A DNA stretch of 64,000 nt from contig NC_133399.1 in assembly GCF_047511655.1 (NCBI RefSeq), positions 2,111,333 to 2,175,332 on the forward strand, given 5' to 3'. The translations under genes and the position numbers were made by a program. The stretch comes from Castor canadensis (lineage: Eukaryota; Chordata; Mammalia; Rodentia; Castoridae). Positions within the stretch are counted from its first letter, which is position 1. Each line of letters opens with the position of its first letter. Positions 35,449 through 47,200 of the stretch are shown piece after piece. The notes below the pieces were generated by a model that saw only the letters and a list, made by a program, of their open reading frames with translations, had not been told where the DNA came from and searched no databases.

Positions 35449-37282
35449 AGGAAGAGTTCAGCAAATGGAACTGTGATTAAAACAGCTGGGGAAAATCCTA
35501 AAGAAGATGATTCTTGAGAAGCCTGGATGCATAGGGAGCACCAGGATCAACACTGGTTCTCAGAACAGCCCAGGTCTGGATGGCAGCACATCCATCCCAG
35601 GACACAGCCCCAACCTATGAGGTGTCAGTGAAGTCTAGGACCCTTAAGTTCAGCAGAAAGTTTCTTTTCTTTCTCCTTCATTTCTTGTTTTGGAGATGAC
35701 TCCATCTGTCCATCAAGAAACCTGTAAATATGAACAAACAAAAGGTATTTCCTGGAGAAGAGACCATTTGTTTAGCACTGACAAGAGTCTTGTCACGTGG
35801 GCACAACTCTAGCGGTGTCCTTTCTGTAGAGAGAATCTCAAGCAGATGTTTTATTCCGCCTTGGAAAATGCTTCCAGAAGTAGAACCTGTCCCCATACAG
35901 GTCAAGCCTATGGAAAAGGTTTTGTAGAATGTGTCACTTACACACACCTGCTACTTAAATATTTCCTCTTTTGGGAAAATCAGATGCTAGTGAAAACAGC
36001 AAAATTAAGACATACCAGCCTAGTGCCAATAGATGGCTTTTCTATAGATGACCTAGCTAAGCATGGAAGATATAGGTGAAAATAAATGATGCTGTTTTAC
36101 TTCTTTTCCCAGTCTGGGTGGCAGCTAAATTTTTTGAAGAGTCTTGTTTAATGGCCCTATTTTTTGTCATATTTAATGATAAGACAGCACTCAGTACAGG
36201 AGCTCTTCTTTTTCTCAAGATGCTTGCAGAAGAAGACACTAAGTCTGCTGTCTACATGGTATGAGGCCCACTGACTCATCTTATACTTGTATTCTTTACT
36301 ATTTTTGTCACAGGGCAATTGAAGTGGTTGGGCCTTTTAGCCACAGCTGTTTCAAGACCAATCTACCCTGCCAGCAAAGGGGGGAGGCCATCGATTCTTA
36401 CATGGTATTAATTTGCCTTCCAATGTTAATCGAATGTTAGGAAAACAAGGCTCTCTGTGCCACAAAAAATATGCCAGAACCTCAAAGACAAAGCCATTGG
36501 TAGAATTTTCATTCCAGTGTCAAGTCTGGATAACAGGCTAGCTACCATAACCACTTTCCTTTCCTGTACACTCAGCTCACATGAATATTTACAAGCTGTT
36601 GCTGGCATCCTGAAATACTTATTTCTACTCAGATACTCATTTTCTTGTGATTCATCTTTCTTACCTTTCTAAACCAGTTCCACACACACAAGGGGGGAAG
36701 TTTCACTTCTAGTATCTGAATAACTTTTGTTGAGTTGTTTCCCTATTTGCTTTTTACCTGTACTATTTTCTTGATCATCCAAAAATGGCATCTGAACCCT
36801 GTTATTTTCCAGTCCTTATGTTTCCATTCCCTTCAGTTCTACTTAGTTTATTTTGACTGTTCCTACTTTCTGGTACTTTCTTTTCCATGTCTTACCTATT
36901 TTGCTTTGGGAGCTTAAAAGATGCCACAAGACCTAACTTGGGGTTCCTACACAGGAGTCAGTTATCCTGCCAAGAAGAGTAGAAAATAGGATCAACTCCT
37001 GTTTCATTCCACAACCTCAAATCTCATTGTCAGCAAGATGCCTTATACGTTGCATAGCGCTGGAAATTTCCTAGAGTGATGGCTCTGCTGTCAGGGTCTT
37101 CAGGCTCATTCTTCCACTGATGTAATATGGCCTGTGCCTAACAGAGCCTTAGTACAACTGTTTGTGCAGAATGTCTATTACCTTAGATCTTCTATAGCAC
37201 ATTGAGACATAGTTAAACTCTCTAAATGATGGGAACTGACCACAACAATAAACTTTGATAATAAAGACCAAAAAAAAAAAAA
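35449..37282 (+). pseudogene. POGK: 3' UTR and poly(A) tail of the POGK retrocopy
   Basis: Follows the stop without a break and ends in two polyadenylation signals (AATAAA at 37,247 and 37,260) and 13 A (37,270-37,282), the hallmark of LINE-1-mediated retroposition. I assign it to POGK from its position and ending; I did not recognise the UTR itself. Small frames inside (35,678-36,917) have no coding support. Confidence 0.7.
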
Positions 37283-37285
37283 TAA

Positions 37286-37740
37286 GTTCACTAAATTTGT
37301 CTTAGAGACCAGAGTACTTTGGATAAAATGCCTTCCCATAGCACTACTCAGGATTAGGACTGCCCCTCAGAAGGACATTGGCCTCTCCCCTTATGAAATG
37401 CATTATGGGCTTCCTTACCTTAGCTCTATTACTGATGTGCCTACCTTTGAAACTAAAGACTATTTCCTCAACAATTATATACTTGGGTTGTCTCCTGTCT
37501 TGCTTTCTCTTAGAAAAAAGGGGTTATTAGCACAGGGTCCTCCACTTGACTTTCCTGTTCACCTGCACCAGCCTGGTTTTATGTGCTGATCAAGACCTGG
37601 AGAGAAAATAAGCTTGAGCCAGCTTGAGTAGGACCCTTACTGGTCCTGCTGGCCATGGACACAGCTGTCTGGACCACAAAGAAGTGGTGGGCTTACCACA
37701 CAAGGGTAAAGAAGGCACCCCCACCTAATCAAAAGGAAAA
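37286..37740 (+). pseudogene. Decayed gammaretrovirus-like pol, integrase C-terminal end
   Basis: Translation in shifting frames gives the end of an integrase, with a recognisable SPYEMHYGLP block at about 37,388-37,417 and the basic C-terminal domain up to about 37,735. Several stops and frameshifts break it. It starts directly after the poly(A) tail of the POGK retrocopy with no upstream pol visible, which suggests that the retrocopy landed within an older provirus or that the provirus was cut by rearrangement. Non-functional. Confidence 0.75.
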
Positions 37741-39611
37741 ATGGACCATGAACTCACATACAGGCTGCACCAGAATGAACTTAAAAAGATTAAAGTGAAC
37801 ATATTCTTTCTCTCTCATTTGGGAAATGTTATGTTTATCATCAGTTTAACTCAGAGTACTTTTCCTGTTACTGTTGAATTCAATGTATGCAAGATCTTTC
37901 ATTGTGGAGACCTTCCATTCCAACTCCAGATCCAAGGATAATCCTTTTTATGTGGCCCATCCCAGGACCCACAGAAAAGCCTGCTATCTGTCCACAGTGG
38001 ACAGATGTGGGCTGGAACAGTGGGTATAAAGGATATCCTTCCCCTTTGTATAACAATCCTAAGGGTTGAACTGGCTCCAGGTCACTGGTCAGAATATAAT
38101 TTCCACCATCCAGAACAATCGACAGTCATTTATCAGACTACAGTCAAAATTACAGCTGTTTTGGACACACCCCTCTCCTTCTTGCAAAGATAAACAGTTC
38201 AACCCATTTAGATTCGTCGTAGAAAGCTCTTGGAGTATGACAAGAGAACCATCCATATTTTGTAAATATGGGTTGGGGCAGATGTTTTGGGAATAGATCC
38301 TTTAGGTGTCTTTGAGATTTGTCTAGCTTCCAAACCCTCCCAGGGGACACCCAGTTCTATCTCTGCTTCAACATTGCCTCCACAGTTATACAACAATTGA
38401 ATTCAGGTAACCATAGTAGAAGTCAAGGACCTAAGACTAACTGTGGCTATTGAAATCGAGTACAGGGATACAAATGCTTGAATGGGATTTATTAAATAGT
38501 CTGACTGCACATTACTTAAAAATGATTGTTACATTAGTGTTACTGGAAGGCCAGATTCTCAGGTGGTCCTTTTTCTGTTAGGATGATCCTCAGATCCAGA
38601 TGGAATGTATGGCATGTTGGTGCTATTTCAGGATACCATGGCTTGGGGTAACAAATACTGCTGGATGCTACTACTACTATTCTCAGAGGTCAGAGGTCCT
38701 GTAGGTGAGCCCCCAAGGACTGTTGAACTACCTGATGCAGACATCAATTATACCTCATGTCTTCCCAGGCAGGGAGGATGATTGACAAATGTGGAAAACC
38801 TGATGGTATGCAGTGAAAGCAGGTCCTTCAATAGTCTCACAAACAAGTCCACACTGTAGGTGGACAGAGCTGTTGTCTGATGGTACTATAGAGGACATTT
38901 ACTTGAGACTATCCAAGTAACTGGGCAGGCACCTGTGCTTTGGTGCAATTGGAAAACCCTTTCACCCTAGCATTCAGATAGGCAGTTCATGCCACAATGC
39001 CTAGGAAAAAGACAGACATAGACATAGATGCTGCAGCCAGCATCAGAGGCTCCTTTGATCCCCATATTTACATTGATGCCATTGGAGTTCCAAGGGGGTT
39101 GCAAAATTAATTAAAAGCCAGAAATCAAATTGCTGCAGGATTTGAATCAGTACACTTCTGGTGCTCATCATAAATAAAAATGTCAATTGGATTAATTACA
39201 TTTATTATAACCAACAAAGGTTTGTTAACTATACCAGGGACACTATCAAAAGAGTAGCAGAACTGTTGGGCCAACTGGTCACATGGCTTGGGAGAACAGG
39301 CTAGCATTAGACATGATGTTGGTGCAAAAGGGAGGAGTTTGCATAACAATTGGAGTTTTGTGTTGCATATATATACCAAATAATACAGCCCCCAATGGAA
39401 CTATTACTAAGGCCCTACAGGGATTAACTACCCTACTCAAGGAACTAGCTGAAATTTCAGGTACAAATGATCCCTTCACTGACTTAATGGAAAAATGGTT
39501 TGGGTGAGGAAGGGCTGGATGAGCTCATCTTAACCTCTTTTGTCATAGTGCCCACAGTTTTAATTTCAAGAGGATGTTGCAAAATTCCTTGTGTCTGAGG
39601 ACTAATGCATT
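37741..39611 (+). pseudogene. Decayed retroviral env (surface and transmembrane parts)
   Basis: It begins where env is expected after pol. A surface-subunit motif of the CWLC type remains in altered form (C-W-M-L at 38,659-38,670). The transmembrane part shows the immunosuppressive-domain region (about 39,292-39,342) and a CX6CC motif with cysteines at 39,340, 39,361 and 39,364, typical of gammaretrovirus-like env. A hydrophobic stretch follows (about 39,522-39,580), then a stop at 39,596. Many stops and frameshifts precede this; only the last 75 codons (39,283-39,507) are open. No 3' LTR follows, because the right arm of the palindrome begins about 15 bases after the stop. Confidence 0.8.
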
Positions 39612-39734
39612 TTGTCTGAAATTGTGATTTCAGGCACTTCATTTTGGAAAAGTTTACAAAATCATATTATAATTGACAATTTTCAGAATCTGTTTAATGC
39701 TACCACAAAAATATATTACACATTTTTGGGTAGA

Positions 39735-39805
39735 ATTGGATTTTCCACTCAGGGATTTGCACTTGTAAAGCAGGTGCTGTACTTCTGAAGCCAACCTCCT
39801 CCTCA
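39735..39805 (-). repeat. tRNA-like SINE fragment
   Basis: Mirror of 1,881-1,956 and tandem sister of 58,120-58,190. Diverged. Confidence 0.6.
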
Positions 39806-40077
39806 CATTTAAGAGATGACTTGGATTTTGTGAATCTTCTCTTTTGGCAGCTCTGTGTGGTTGCACACCTCTTCTTAAAGCAATTGAAATGATTCATTCT
39901 GAATGAGAGAATGAAAATTGAATATTATTTACAGAATATATCACATGTGCACTAGTATTGAAAAATTGCAATGAATTTTTGGATAGAAGGAAAAGGTGTT
40001 TAGAAATAAAGGTCCCAGAAGAAAGAGAACTGAAAAGAATTAAGTGAAGATACACCAAATCCTTTCTTTTCCTTGGG

Positions 40078-40150
40078 CACACTGCGGTTTAAAGTTAGGG
40101 ACTGAAATTTGCTAAGTACATGATCTAACACTTGAGCCATGCCTCCAGTC
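40078..40150 (-). repeat. tRNA-like SINE fragment
   Basis: Mirror of 1,611-1,690 and tandem sister of 58,440-58,535. Confidence 0.6.
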
Positions 40151-40585
40151 TGCAAAATCATTATTCACATTTGTTATTATATATAAATGTAAGTACTGGG
40201 TGCTTACAGTTGCTGAGAAGAAATGATGGAGAGCAACTGAATATGGTATGGTAGGGAAGACCCTGGAGCATCCCATGATACCTGCATTGACCCTGAACCT
40301 GTGTAATGTTATTTGACAGTGTAGTGCAGGCCATTGATGTGCCTGCTGAGGGAGTGCTATGCCAAAGTTCAAATATCAGAATCACAAAAATGTGCATGAA
40401 AGACTCAGTTGTGTTGCTACACAACTAAAATCTCAGCCACTGGAGGGGGGATGTTGCACAAAGATTTTCAGTTGGATGCCAGTCAGCGTTATTTAGTGAG
40501 ATTCTGTCTCAAAAGTATGTTGGGATGTAGCTCACAACTGCACAGCTTTACTAGCAATTATAAGGTCTTGGTCTAAGCCCATAGT

Positions 40586-40588
<3 letters not shown>

Positions 40589-40628
<40 letters not shown>
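40589..40628. repeat. (AC)20 microsatellite
   Basis: A pure dinucleotide run. The same position in the three sister segments has short or interrupted runs (1,132-1,155; 24,862-24,886; 58,985-58,996), so it expanded in this copy only. Confidence 0.95.
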
Positions 40629-40633
<5 letters not shown>

Positions 40634-40839
40634 AGAAACAAACTGAATTAACATAAACTGCAAATATACTTTGCAAAGTGAAAGAAGATAACAAATAAAA
40701 AAAAGAAAAAAATATATTTGATATCCTAATAGTGAAAACAAAATGGAATACAGGGTAAGCACAATGAAATGGGAATTTAAGCCAGGGAGTAGAGGCTTCC
40801 ATTTGTAATCTTAGCTATTTTGGAGACAGTGGTAGGATG

Positions 40840-40985
40840 TCTAAGTTACATAGTACATTATCACCATATTTACCATGTGTCTGCTGGAGAGTTCTCAGGT
40901 TTCCCAGCTCCAGGAGCTGTGTGAAATCTTCTGATTGCAGGACCATTGGGAGGTCACCTGGAAGCATCAGAAGAGGGAAATGCTG
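40840..40985 (+). pseudogene. Decayed first-exon-like cassette, right A copy
   Basis: Follows the wording of the CpG-rich cassette (CCAGCTCCAGGAGCTGTGTG, then GGGAAATG at 40,982) but has no CpG in the 180 bases before the ATG, and the donor reads CTGAG. It is unlikely to serve as an exon. Confidence 0.5.
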
Positions 40986-42329
40986 AGAGAGTGTCTTGGC
41001 ATATGCTGTGCTGGGTGAAGGGACTGTTGGAACCAGAAGTGTTTTTGACTGGGCCCTGTCTTGTGGGTTCCACAAACTGCACCCTGATCACACTGTTGGG
41101 GCCTGAGGTCTTCTGGCACCTCAGGGTGGTGGTAGATTGAGAGTCTTTAACAAGTCCTGTGTCTTTGTGAGGTGACTTCATCCCAGCTCACAGACCTGCT
41201 GGGAGTTTCTGCCTGCAAATCCCTATCTGGCTAACTGAGGTGGCTGGGGATACCGCCGGGTACTTATGCAGTTTGTGCTGGGCCAAGGCCCTCATTTGCA
41301 GTGTCCCTGTAACTCTTTACTGTGACCTGGCTTCCCTTTTAGTCCTTCAGGTTAAAGGGAAGCATGGGCTAAACTCAATGCTTTGTGTCCTAAAGTCAGT
41401 ACTTCTTAGTGCACCAATATGACCCTAAATTTCCACAAATTCTGCACATTGTCAGATTCTTTGGAAATGCAGATCCACATGTGGTTGGCTTCTGAGTGGC
41501 CAGGACACTTTTTGCCCTTCCTGACTTAACAGGTAATTTCCCACAGGTAGTTTCTAGAATATTTTTCTATAATGATGTGGTGATTAACTTATACTGTCAT
41601 TTTAGAAGTAGTACTTTAGATGGAAAGGCACAAAAGAAAGGTGATTTGCTCTCAAATAGAGGAAAAAACAGAAGAAGAAAGAGATTGGGTATAGACAGAC
41701 ATGGAGATTGGCAAAGTCAGTTTTCTCCTGTGATCATCTTGGTTTTGTTTGCTTCCTTGTTGTATTTTTGGGGACTGAAAGTTTGAGCTCATAGCTTAGC
41801 ATTTACAGAGGAGGTGCTCAACTGCTCCAAACACATCTCCAGTCTATTTTATAGAGTTCTTTTGGTGGTAGGGTCCATACATGAAATAAGTAAATTACTT
41901 TTTTTGGCAATGTGTTTTTATATTCTGGATGCAAATGATTAGATTGAAACATGAGGTATGAGAAATCCCTGGCCATGTGCTTCATTCCAGTTTCCAGAGT
42001 TTGACCATCAGCCCTATATGGACTCCTGTGTCCTAGCCTACCTGAGTCTTCTCCTCCATGATGAATTTTCTCCAATTCTCTGAGTAAATCTGTTGTCCCA
42101 TTTTCAGGAGGAGTATGCAAGAAGGTCGCAGTGAGTATGATGAGAGGCAGGTACTGGGTACAGAGGTACTGGATACAAGTTCTGCTGAAGTAATTATCTG
42201 ACAAACGATAATCAATCAAGTCTGATTGGCAAGGGCTGCTGGATTCTTTCATTTTCAACTCACCAGTTTAGCACCTTTTCCCCACTCCACTTCCCATCAC
42301 TCAAGGGCTTGGGGGTGGGCCCTGTGTGC
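40986..42329. other. Non-coding stretch between two right-arm cassettes
   Basis: Mirrors 23,131-24,480. The first part (41,140-41,830) is a sister of 42,700-43,430, which marks the small A/B duplication. It holds a reverse SINE at about 41,765-41,840. The 146-codon minus frame (41,818-42,258) has no domain, and its left-arm relative is broken. Confidence 0.6.
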
Positions 42330-42545
42330 AGTAGCCAATCAGAGCGGCTGTTCAATCGCCTGCACCTCTCGTCCAATGAGGAGCGACGGTGTTAGGCGAT
42401 TCACGTTGCCTTCCTCATCATCTCCATATTTGCCACGAGACTGCTGGTGGGACATTGCTCAGGCTACACAGCTCCAGCAGCAGTGTGAAATCTTCTGACC
42501 GCAGGACCATAGTGAGGTCACCTGGACGCGTCAGAGCGGGAAATG
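42330..42545 (+). promoter_or_regulatory. CpG-rich CCAAT promoter plus first-exon-like cassette, inner right copy
   Basis: CCAAT boxes at 42,335-42,339 and 42,373-42,377, about ten CpGs in 42,361-42,545, and an exon-like end GGGAAATG at 42,545 followed by GTGAGAGG (donor GT at 42,546). It reads rightward, away from the centre, opposite to the copy at 22,880-23,130. The two CCAAT boxes suggest NF-Y binding. If real, the transcript would run through the LTR-bearing region to the right. A KRAB zinc-finger origin is a guess from the exon layout. Confidence 0.45.
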
Positions 42546-43549
42546 GTGAGAGGGGGCTGGGCATCTGCAGTGCTGGGTGGAGGGACGGTTGGATCCAGAA
42601 GGAGCGGTGGGCTGGGTGTGTTCTGGATCAGGGCAGCAGCCGTGATCGTGTGGTTGGGGCCTTAGGTCTGCAGGAAACTGGAGGGTGGCCCTGAACCGGT
42701 AGCCTTGAGCCCCAACCTGTGTCTTTGCGAGGTGACTTAATGCCAGCCCACAGCCCTGCTGGGAGTCTCTATATGCAAATTCCTGTCCCGCAGACTGAGG
42801 TGGCTTGGAGTCTCCTGAGTGAATATGGAATTTGTACCGGGACAGAGCGCTCCTGTGCAGTGTCCCTATAAATCCTTACTGGGACCTGGCTTCCTTTTTA
42901 GTCCCTCAGGTTCAAGGGAATCCTGGGATAAACTCTATGCCCTGTTCCCTCAGTGTAGTGCTTCTTAGTGCTGCTAATTAGTCCCTAAATTTCCACGAAT
43001 CCTGCATATTGCCAGATTCTTTGGAAATGCAGATCCACATGTGCACGTGGTTGGCTTCTGAGTGAAGGGGAGACTTTGCCCTTCCTGACTTAACTGTTAA
43101 TTTTCCACAGATTGTTTATAGAACACGGTTTTATAATGAAATACTGATTAACTTAGACCATGACTTTAAGAGATTTCTGTAGGTGGAAAGCCCCAAAGGA
43201 AGGTATGTAGGCATCTCAAGTAAGGCAATTTGCTCTCAAAGAGAGGAGAAGAAATAAATAGGGAGTGGACAGACATGGAGATTGGCAAGAACAGTTTTCT
43301 CCTGTGATCATCTTGGTCTTGTTTCCTTGTTACTTGTTTTATTTTGGGGGACCTAATTTAAAATCATAGTTTTGCATTTACAGAGCAGCGTTCAATCCCT
43401 TAAACATATCTCTACTCTATTTTGCTCTGTATATTTTGGAGATGCTGTCTCCTAATGTATTTTTCCTAGCTGACCTTGACTGTCATCCTGATCAGTCTCC
43501 CAAATACCGAGATTTACAGAAAGGAGCTAGCAGTGCTAGGCTCTTTGTG
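42546..43549. other. Putative intron sequence after the inner right cassette
   Basis: CpG-rich for the first 120 bases, then ordinary AT-rich repeat sequence. Tandem sister 61,535-62,511 and mirror 21,485-22,880. It includes a diverged reverse SINE at about 43,335-43,425. No second exon is seen. Confidence 0.55.
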
Positions 43550-43553
43550 GTCT

Positions 43554-44070
43554 TGTTGGGTTTGGAGACCTAAGACAGATGAGTGAGTATCCCATCCCCC
43601 ATGTAGGCAATATTATTCCTGCATCCTGAACAGATAGAGGCCTGCATTCCTGCATCCTGAGAGGGAGCTGTAAACTGCATTTCTGCATCCTAAAGAAAGA
43701 TACAGGGTCTGATAGATCTGCCATAGGGCTGATGAGCAAAATGCTCTCAAGATTGTTTCCCCAACCCCGATAAAGGTGCAAACCAAACCAGTTCACCTGA
43801 GAAAGGCCGGGAATCCATGGCCAATGAGAAAAACCCACCTAATCCAGAGTTGGAACGTCCATAAAAACCCCAGCCTTCACCTGAGCAGTGAGCTAAGGGC
43901 TTTTGGCTTCCCTGCAGTGTGTAGCTGAAGCCTTTCCTTTCTCTCTAATAAATCCTACTTTATATATCAGCTCTGGCTTACCAGTCAGTGTCCTCATGAG
44001 GCACTTCCTGGCCTGTGAAGGCAAGGACCCTCAACACTGGCCCACAGCACATCCACAATGGCATATAGCA
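43554..44070 (+). mobile_element. Solo LTR shared by three B segments, inner right copy
   Basis: 517 bases from TGTTGGGTTTGGAGACC to GCATATAGCA, with GTCT flanks at 43,550-43,553 and 44,071-44,074. CATAAAAACCCC promoter-like motif near 43,860 and AATAAA near 43,948. Same site as 20,576-21,094 and 62,516-63,028. Confidence 0.88.
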
Positions 44071-44084
44071 GTCTTTTTTTTTGA

Positions 44085-44270
44085 CTGCACTGGAATTTGA
44101 ACTCAGGTACTCACACTTGGTAAGCAAGTGCTTTTACCACTTGAGTGACAACACTGTCCTTTTTTTGTAATGTGTTTTCCTCAAGATACAGTCTCAAGAA
44201 CTTTTTGCTTGTACTGGCTTTGTCCCCTAAGAAGCTAGGATTACAGGCAGGAACCACAGGACCTGGGTTC
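44085..44270 (-). repeat. Dimeric SINE
   Basis: The T-run and GGAATTTGAACTCAGGTACT start mark the reverse orientation. Mirror of 20,345-20,571. The LTR lies against its poly(A) side in all three copies. Confidence 0.8.
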
Positions 44271-47200
44271 TTCATGAACTTATGGTAACATGAATGTGTG
44301 ATTTGTTAGATGAGTCAGGCTAAGTTTCCTCAAATTCACCTTACAAGTATTTACAAATCCTTTTGAAGATATTTGCAATGATTACTTCATAATCTTTTTT
44401 GATGCTAAAAAATGGGCATTTGGGAAGTGTGTGGGGGAATGTCTGAGTTTGCAAAGGAAGTAATGGGAAGAATGTTGGTTCTGTGCTTCTTTTGTAGTGC
44501 AGAAATGATTGGAAGTGTGAGTTAATTGCAGATATTTATGAGTGTTATAACTTTACAATATATCATTTCACCACTTTCCTTTGTGTTGAGGTACATGGTT
44601 AGACAGAGTGTAATTTGTACCAATAAAGAGAAGACTGGGAGGCCCAGGCTTAGAGAATGACACCTTTATATTTTTTCTGATGGGACAAAAAGTTGGTGCA
44701 TTTGGAAGGCAATGTGAGTGTGTAGTATAAATTAAAAATTTTAGTCCTTGTGTCAGTTTCTAGCAAAGAGATTCTGAAATCCTTGAAATTTCTGAGGCAA
44801 TAGGATTGTATTTGGTTGTTTTCCTAAGCCCCATTGAGGGAATGTTTGCATTTATTCTAGTAACTTGTCTCAGGGTAGTAGATCTCTATGACTTAAGAAA
44901 GGTGACTAGTGTGACCAGACATAGCAAACATGTTCTAAGGCTTGTTGTCTGTTGACACTGCCCAGAAGTTGGAAGGACTGTGCAACAACTGGACATTGTC
45001 AGATTTGAATGGAAGGAAAATTAGTCAGTGTTTGAAATTTGGTTGGTTTTAGTAACACCACATATTTGTTATTATAAGTGATGACAAAGAAATACAGCAC
45101 AAATAGTAATATTTGAGGTCAGTGGGAGAATGTTGGTAACATTGCCATAGTGTCCATTCTTGGTACTTAATGTCTTGTGTGAGATGAATTCAGGTAAGGC
45201 AGTGGAGTTGAGCAAAAGTGAAGCATGGTTCATGAAGGAAAGTACACATTGAATAGACTTCATAGGCAGCAGTTAGGCATAAACCATGTGGATACACTAA
45301 GCAAACCTAAAATGGTGGAAGTGATCAAAAGGTTTCTGAAAATAAACATTGCAATTAATACATCTCAGTGTACATTGACAAAGATTAAGATAGCTCAGTA
45401 AGGTCACAGGATGTTAGAAGATGACTGAGTATTTCCCTCACCTTAAAGTGGGTGCATGACAACAGTTTCTGGAGTAATAGATCTTTGACAGAGACTCAAG
45501 CTCACAAATCATATCCATTGTGGTGAGGTTGACCCATAAGCTTTTGCTCATTTTCATTATGTAAAGTTGCCCTAGTGTTCTACACTGTTAGCAGAATATT
45601 CCTTTAGGGTGGAGATTTTAGGATTGGTGCTCTGTAGAGTATGGATAATTTAAATTTTCTAGGGAATTTTGATAATGTATGAATTTACCTGAACTTTTAT
45701 GGATGTTTTCTTATTTTGTGATTTGCCAGTAGGTCGAATGTTCTAATTTATTACATGTGTCCATTTGGCATTGAACAGCTTCTTTATATGGTGATGCTTG
45801 TACCATACTGATGACCTGTGGTGTTGAACATTTTCCTACTTGTTCCTTCATGTTACTCTCACCACCATCTTACCCCTTCCTCTCTGCCTATCACTTTTCT
45901 TTTGCTGTTTTTTTGTTCTGTGTAATGGTATTCTTCTATTAATGTGCAGATTGGATGGTTATTTTAAATTCTGCAAAATGATGTGCTGTGCATTTAGCTG
46001 GTGTAGTACAATCTTGCTGTAATCCTTTATATAACTATTTACTCATTTTTTACTCAGGCTCTTGTGAATGCTAAGGCAAGCACTACACCACTTCAGCCTG
46101 TCTGACAGGTGTGGTCCTTTATTAATTATATTACCACATTTTCTGTTCCCCTTTATGATACCAAGTATGTGTAGAATGTATTGTTAGTAATTTCTGAATA
46201 AGAAAAATTCTTTCTGAATAAGATGAATGCATTTCAACTAAAGATATGCTGCCTCATGGACAGGGCAGGCATATTGGTGTGTTCCCTACTATGTTCTTCC
46301 CATATAAAACTGCTCCCTCATATAACCCATACATAGCTGTTTTGGGGAATTTTTCCTAATTCAATTTCAATTACTTTACCCAAATGTTTTCCTTAAATTC
46401 CAGTAGTGCAGAAGAAAGTAAAGAATTTTCATTCATTTCTTAATTTCCCAACCCTGTTTGTCTCTATGTGATCTAAATTCTTAGTTTACATGTTTTTGTT
46501 TCTCTCTGGAGATCTTTCAACAATTTACAAAATTCAGATACTGGTGACACATTCTGTGAATTTTAAAGGGTTTTCTTTCTCTTCTGACTGCATACTTTCA
46601 ATCACATTAACCTTAATTCTTTGTTCTTGTCCTCTGTTCAGCACCTGTAGTAATGGTTTCCTTGAATTTCTTGTGTATCCGTCTTCATACTTTCTATGCA
46701 ATCCTTTGATGATTTCTAAGTGTGTTGATATTAACTTCTTTGTACATAGTTTTTCCACTTTGGTGTTTATTCAACATGCTTGCCTACAATCCTTTGATTG
46801 TAGACAGTCCCAAGAAAGGCTTTGTGAAATGAGTCCACTGCCTGAGATTTTTCAGCAGTCAGTATTCTCTTTCTGAAAATAGAACTTTGGATCCAGGGCC
46901 CAGGCTCCTCAGAGTCCACATTCTTGGTCCAGCTAATTACCCTTCAGTTTCAAATAAAGGAGCATGGTGAAGGCATGGAAAGGAGAATTACTACACAGCT
47001 AGGAGATGTGCTGTGGGATGAGTCAGCATAAGCACTGAGCTCATGTTCACCATCTGCAGGGTACAGACATGAGATATAGATTTAAATAGGCAAAGAATTG
47101 GGAGCAGAGACCAAACATCTGCATAGTTTAACAGTTACAGTCACAGGTGTGGTCTAGTTATAATTCAGTTGTAGGTTTGGGAGAGGTTCTGGAGTTGTTA

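Noticed and set aside
40589-40628. CRISPR-like or coding interpretation of regular repeats
   Set aside because: It is a simple dinucleotide microsatellite in a mammalian genome.
41818-42258. 146-codon minus-strand frame
   Set aside because: It overlaps a SINE and intergenic repeat, and its tandem and mirror copies have stops in the same stretch.
46490-46876. 128-codon frame with a partly matching 107-codon frame in the left arm (17,852-18,175)
   Set aside because: The pair reflects the DNA palindrome. The composition is plain and hydrophobic, there is no start context or known domain, and indels shift the frame between copies.
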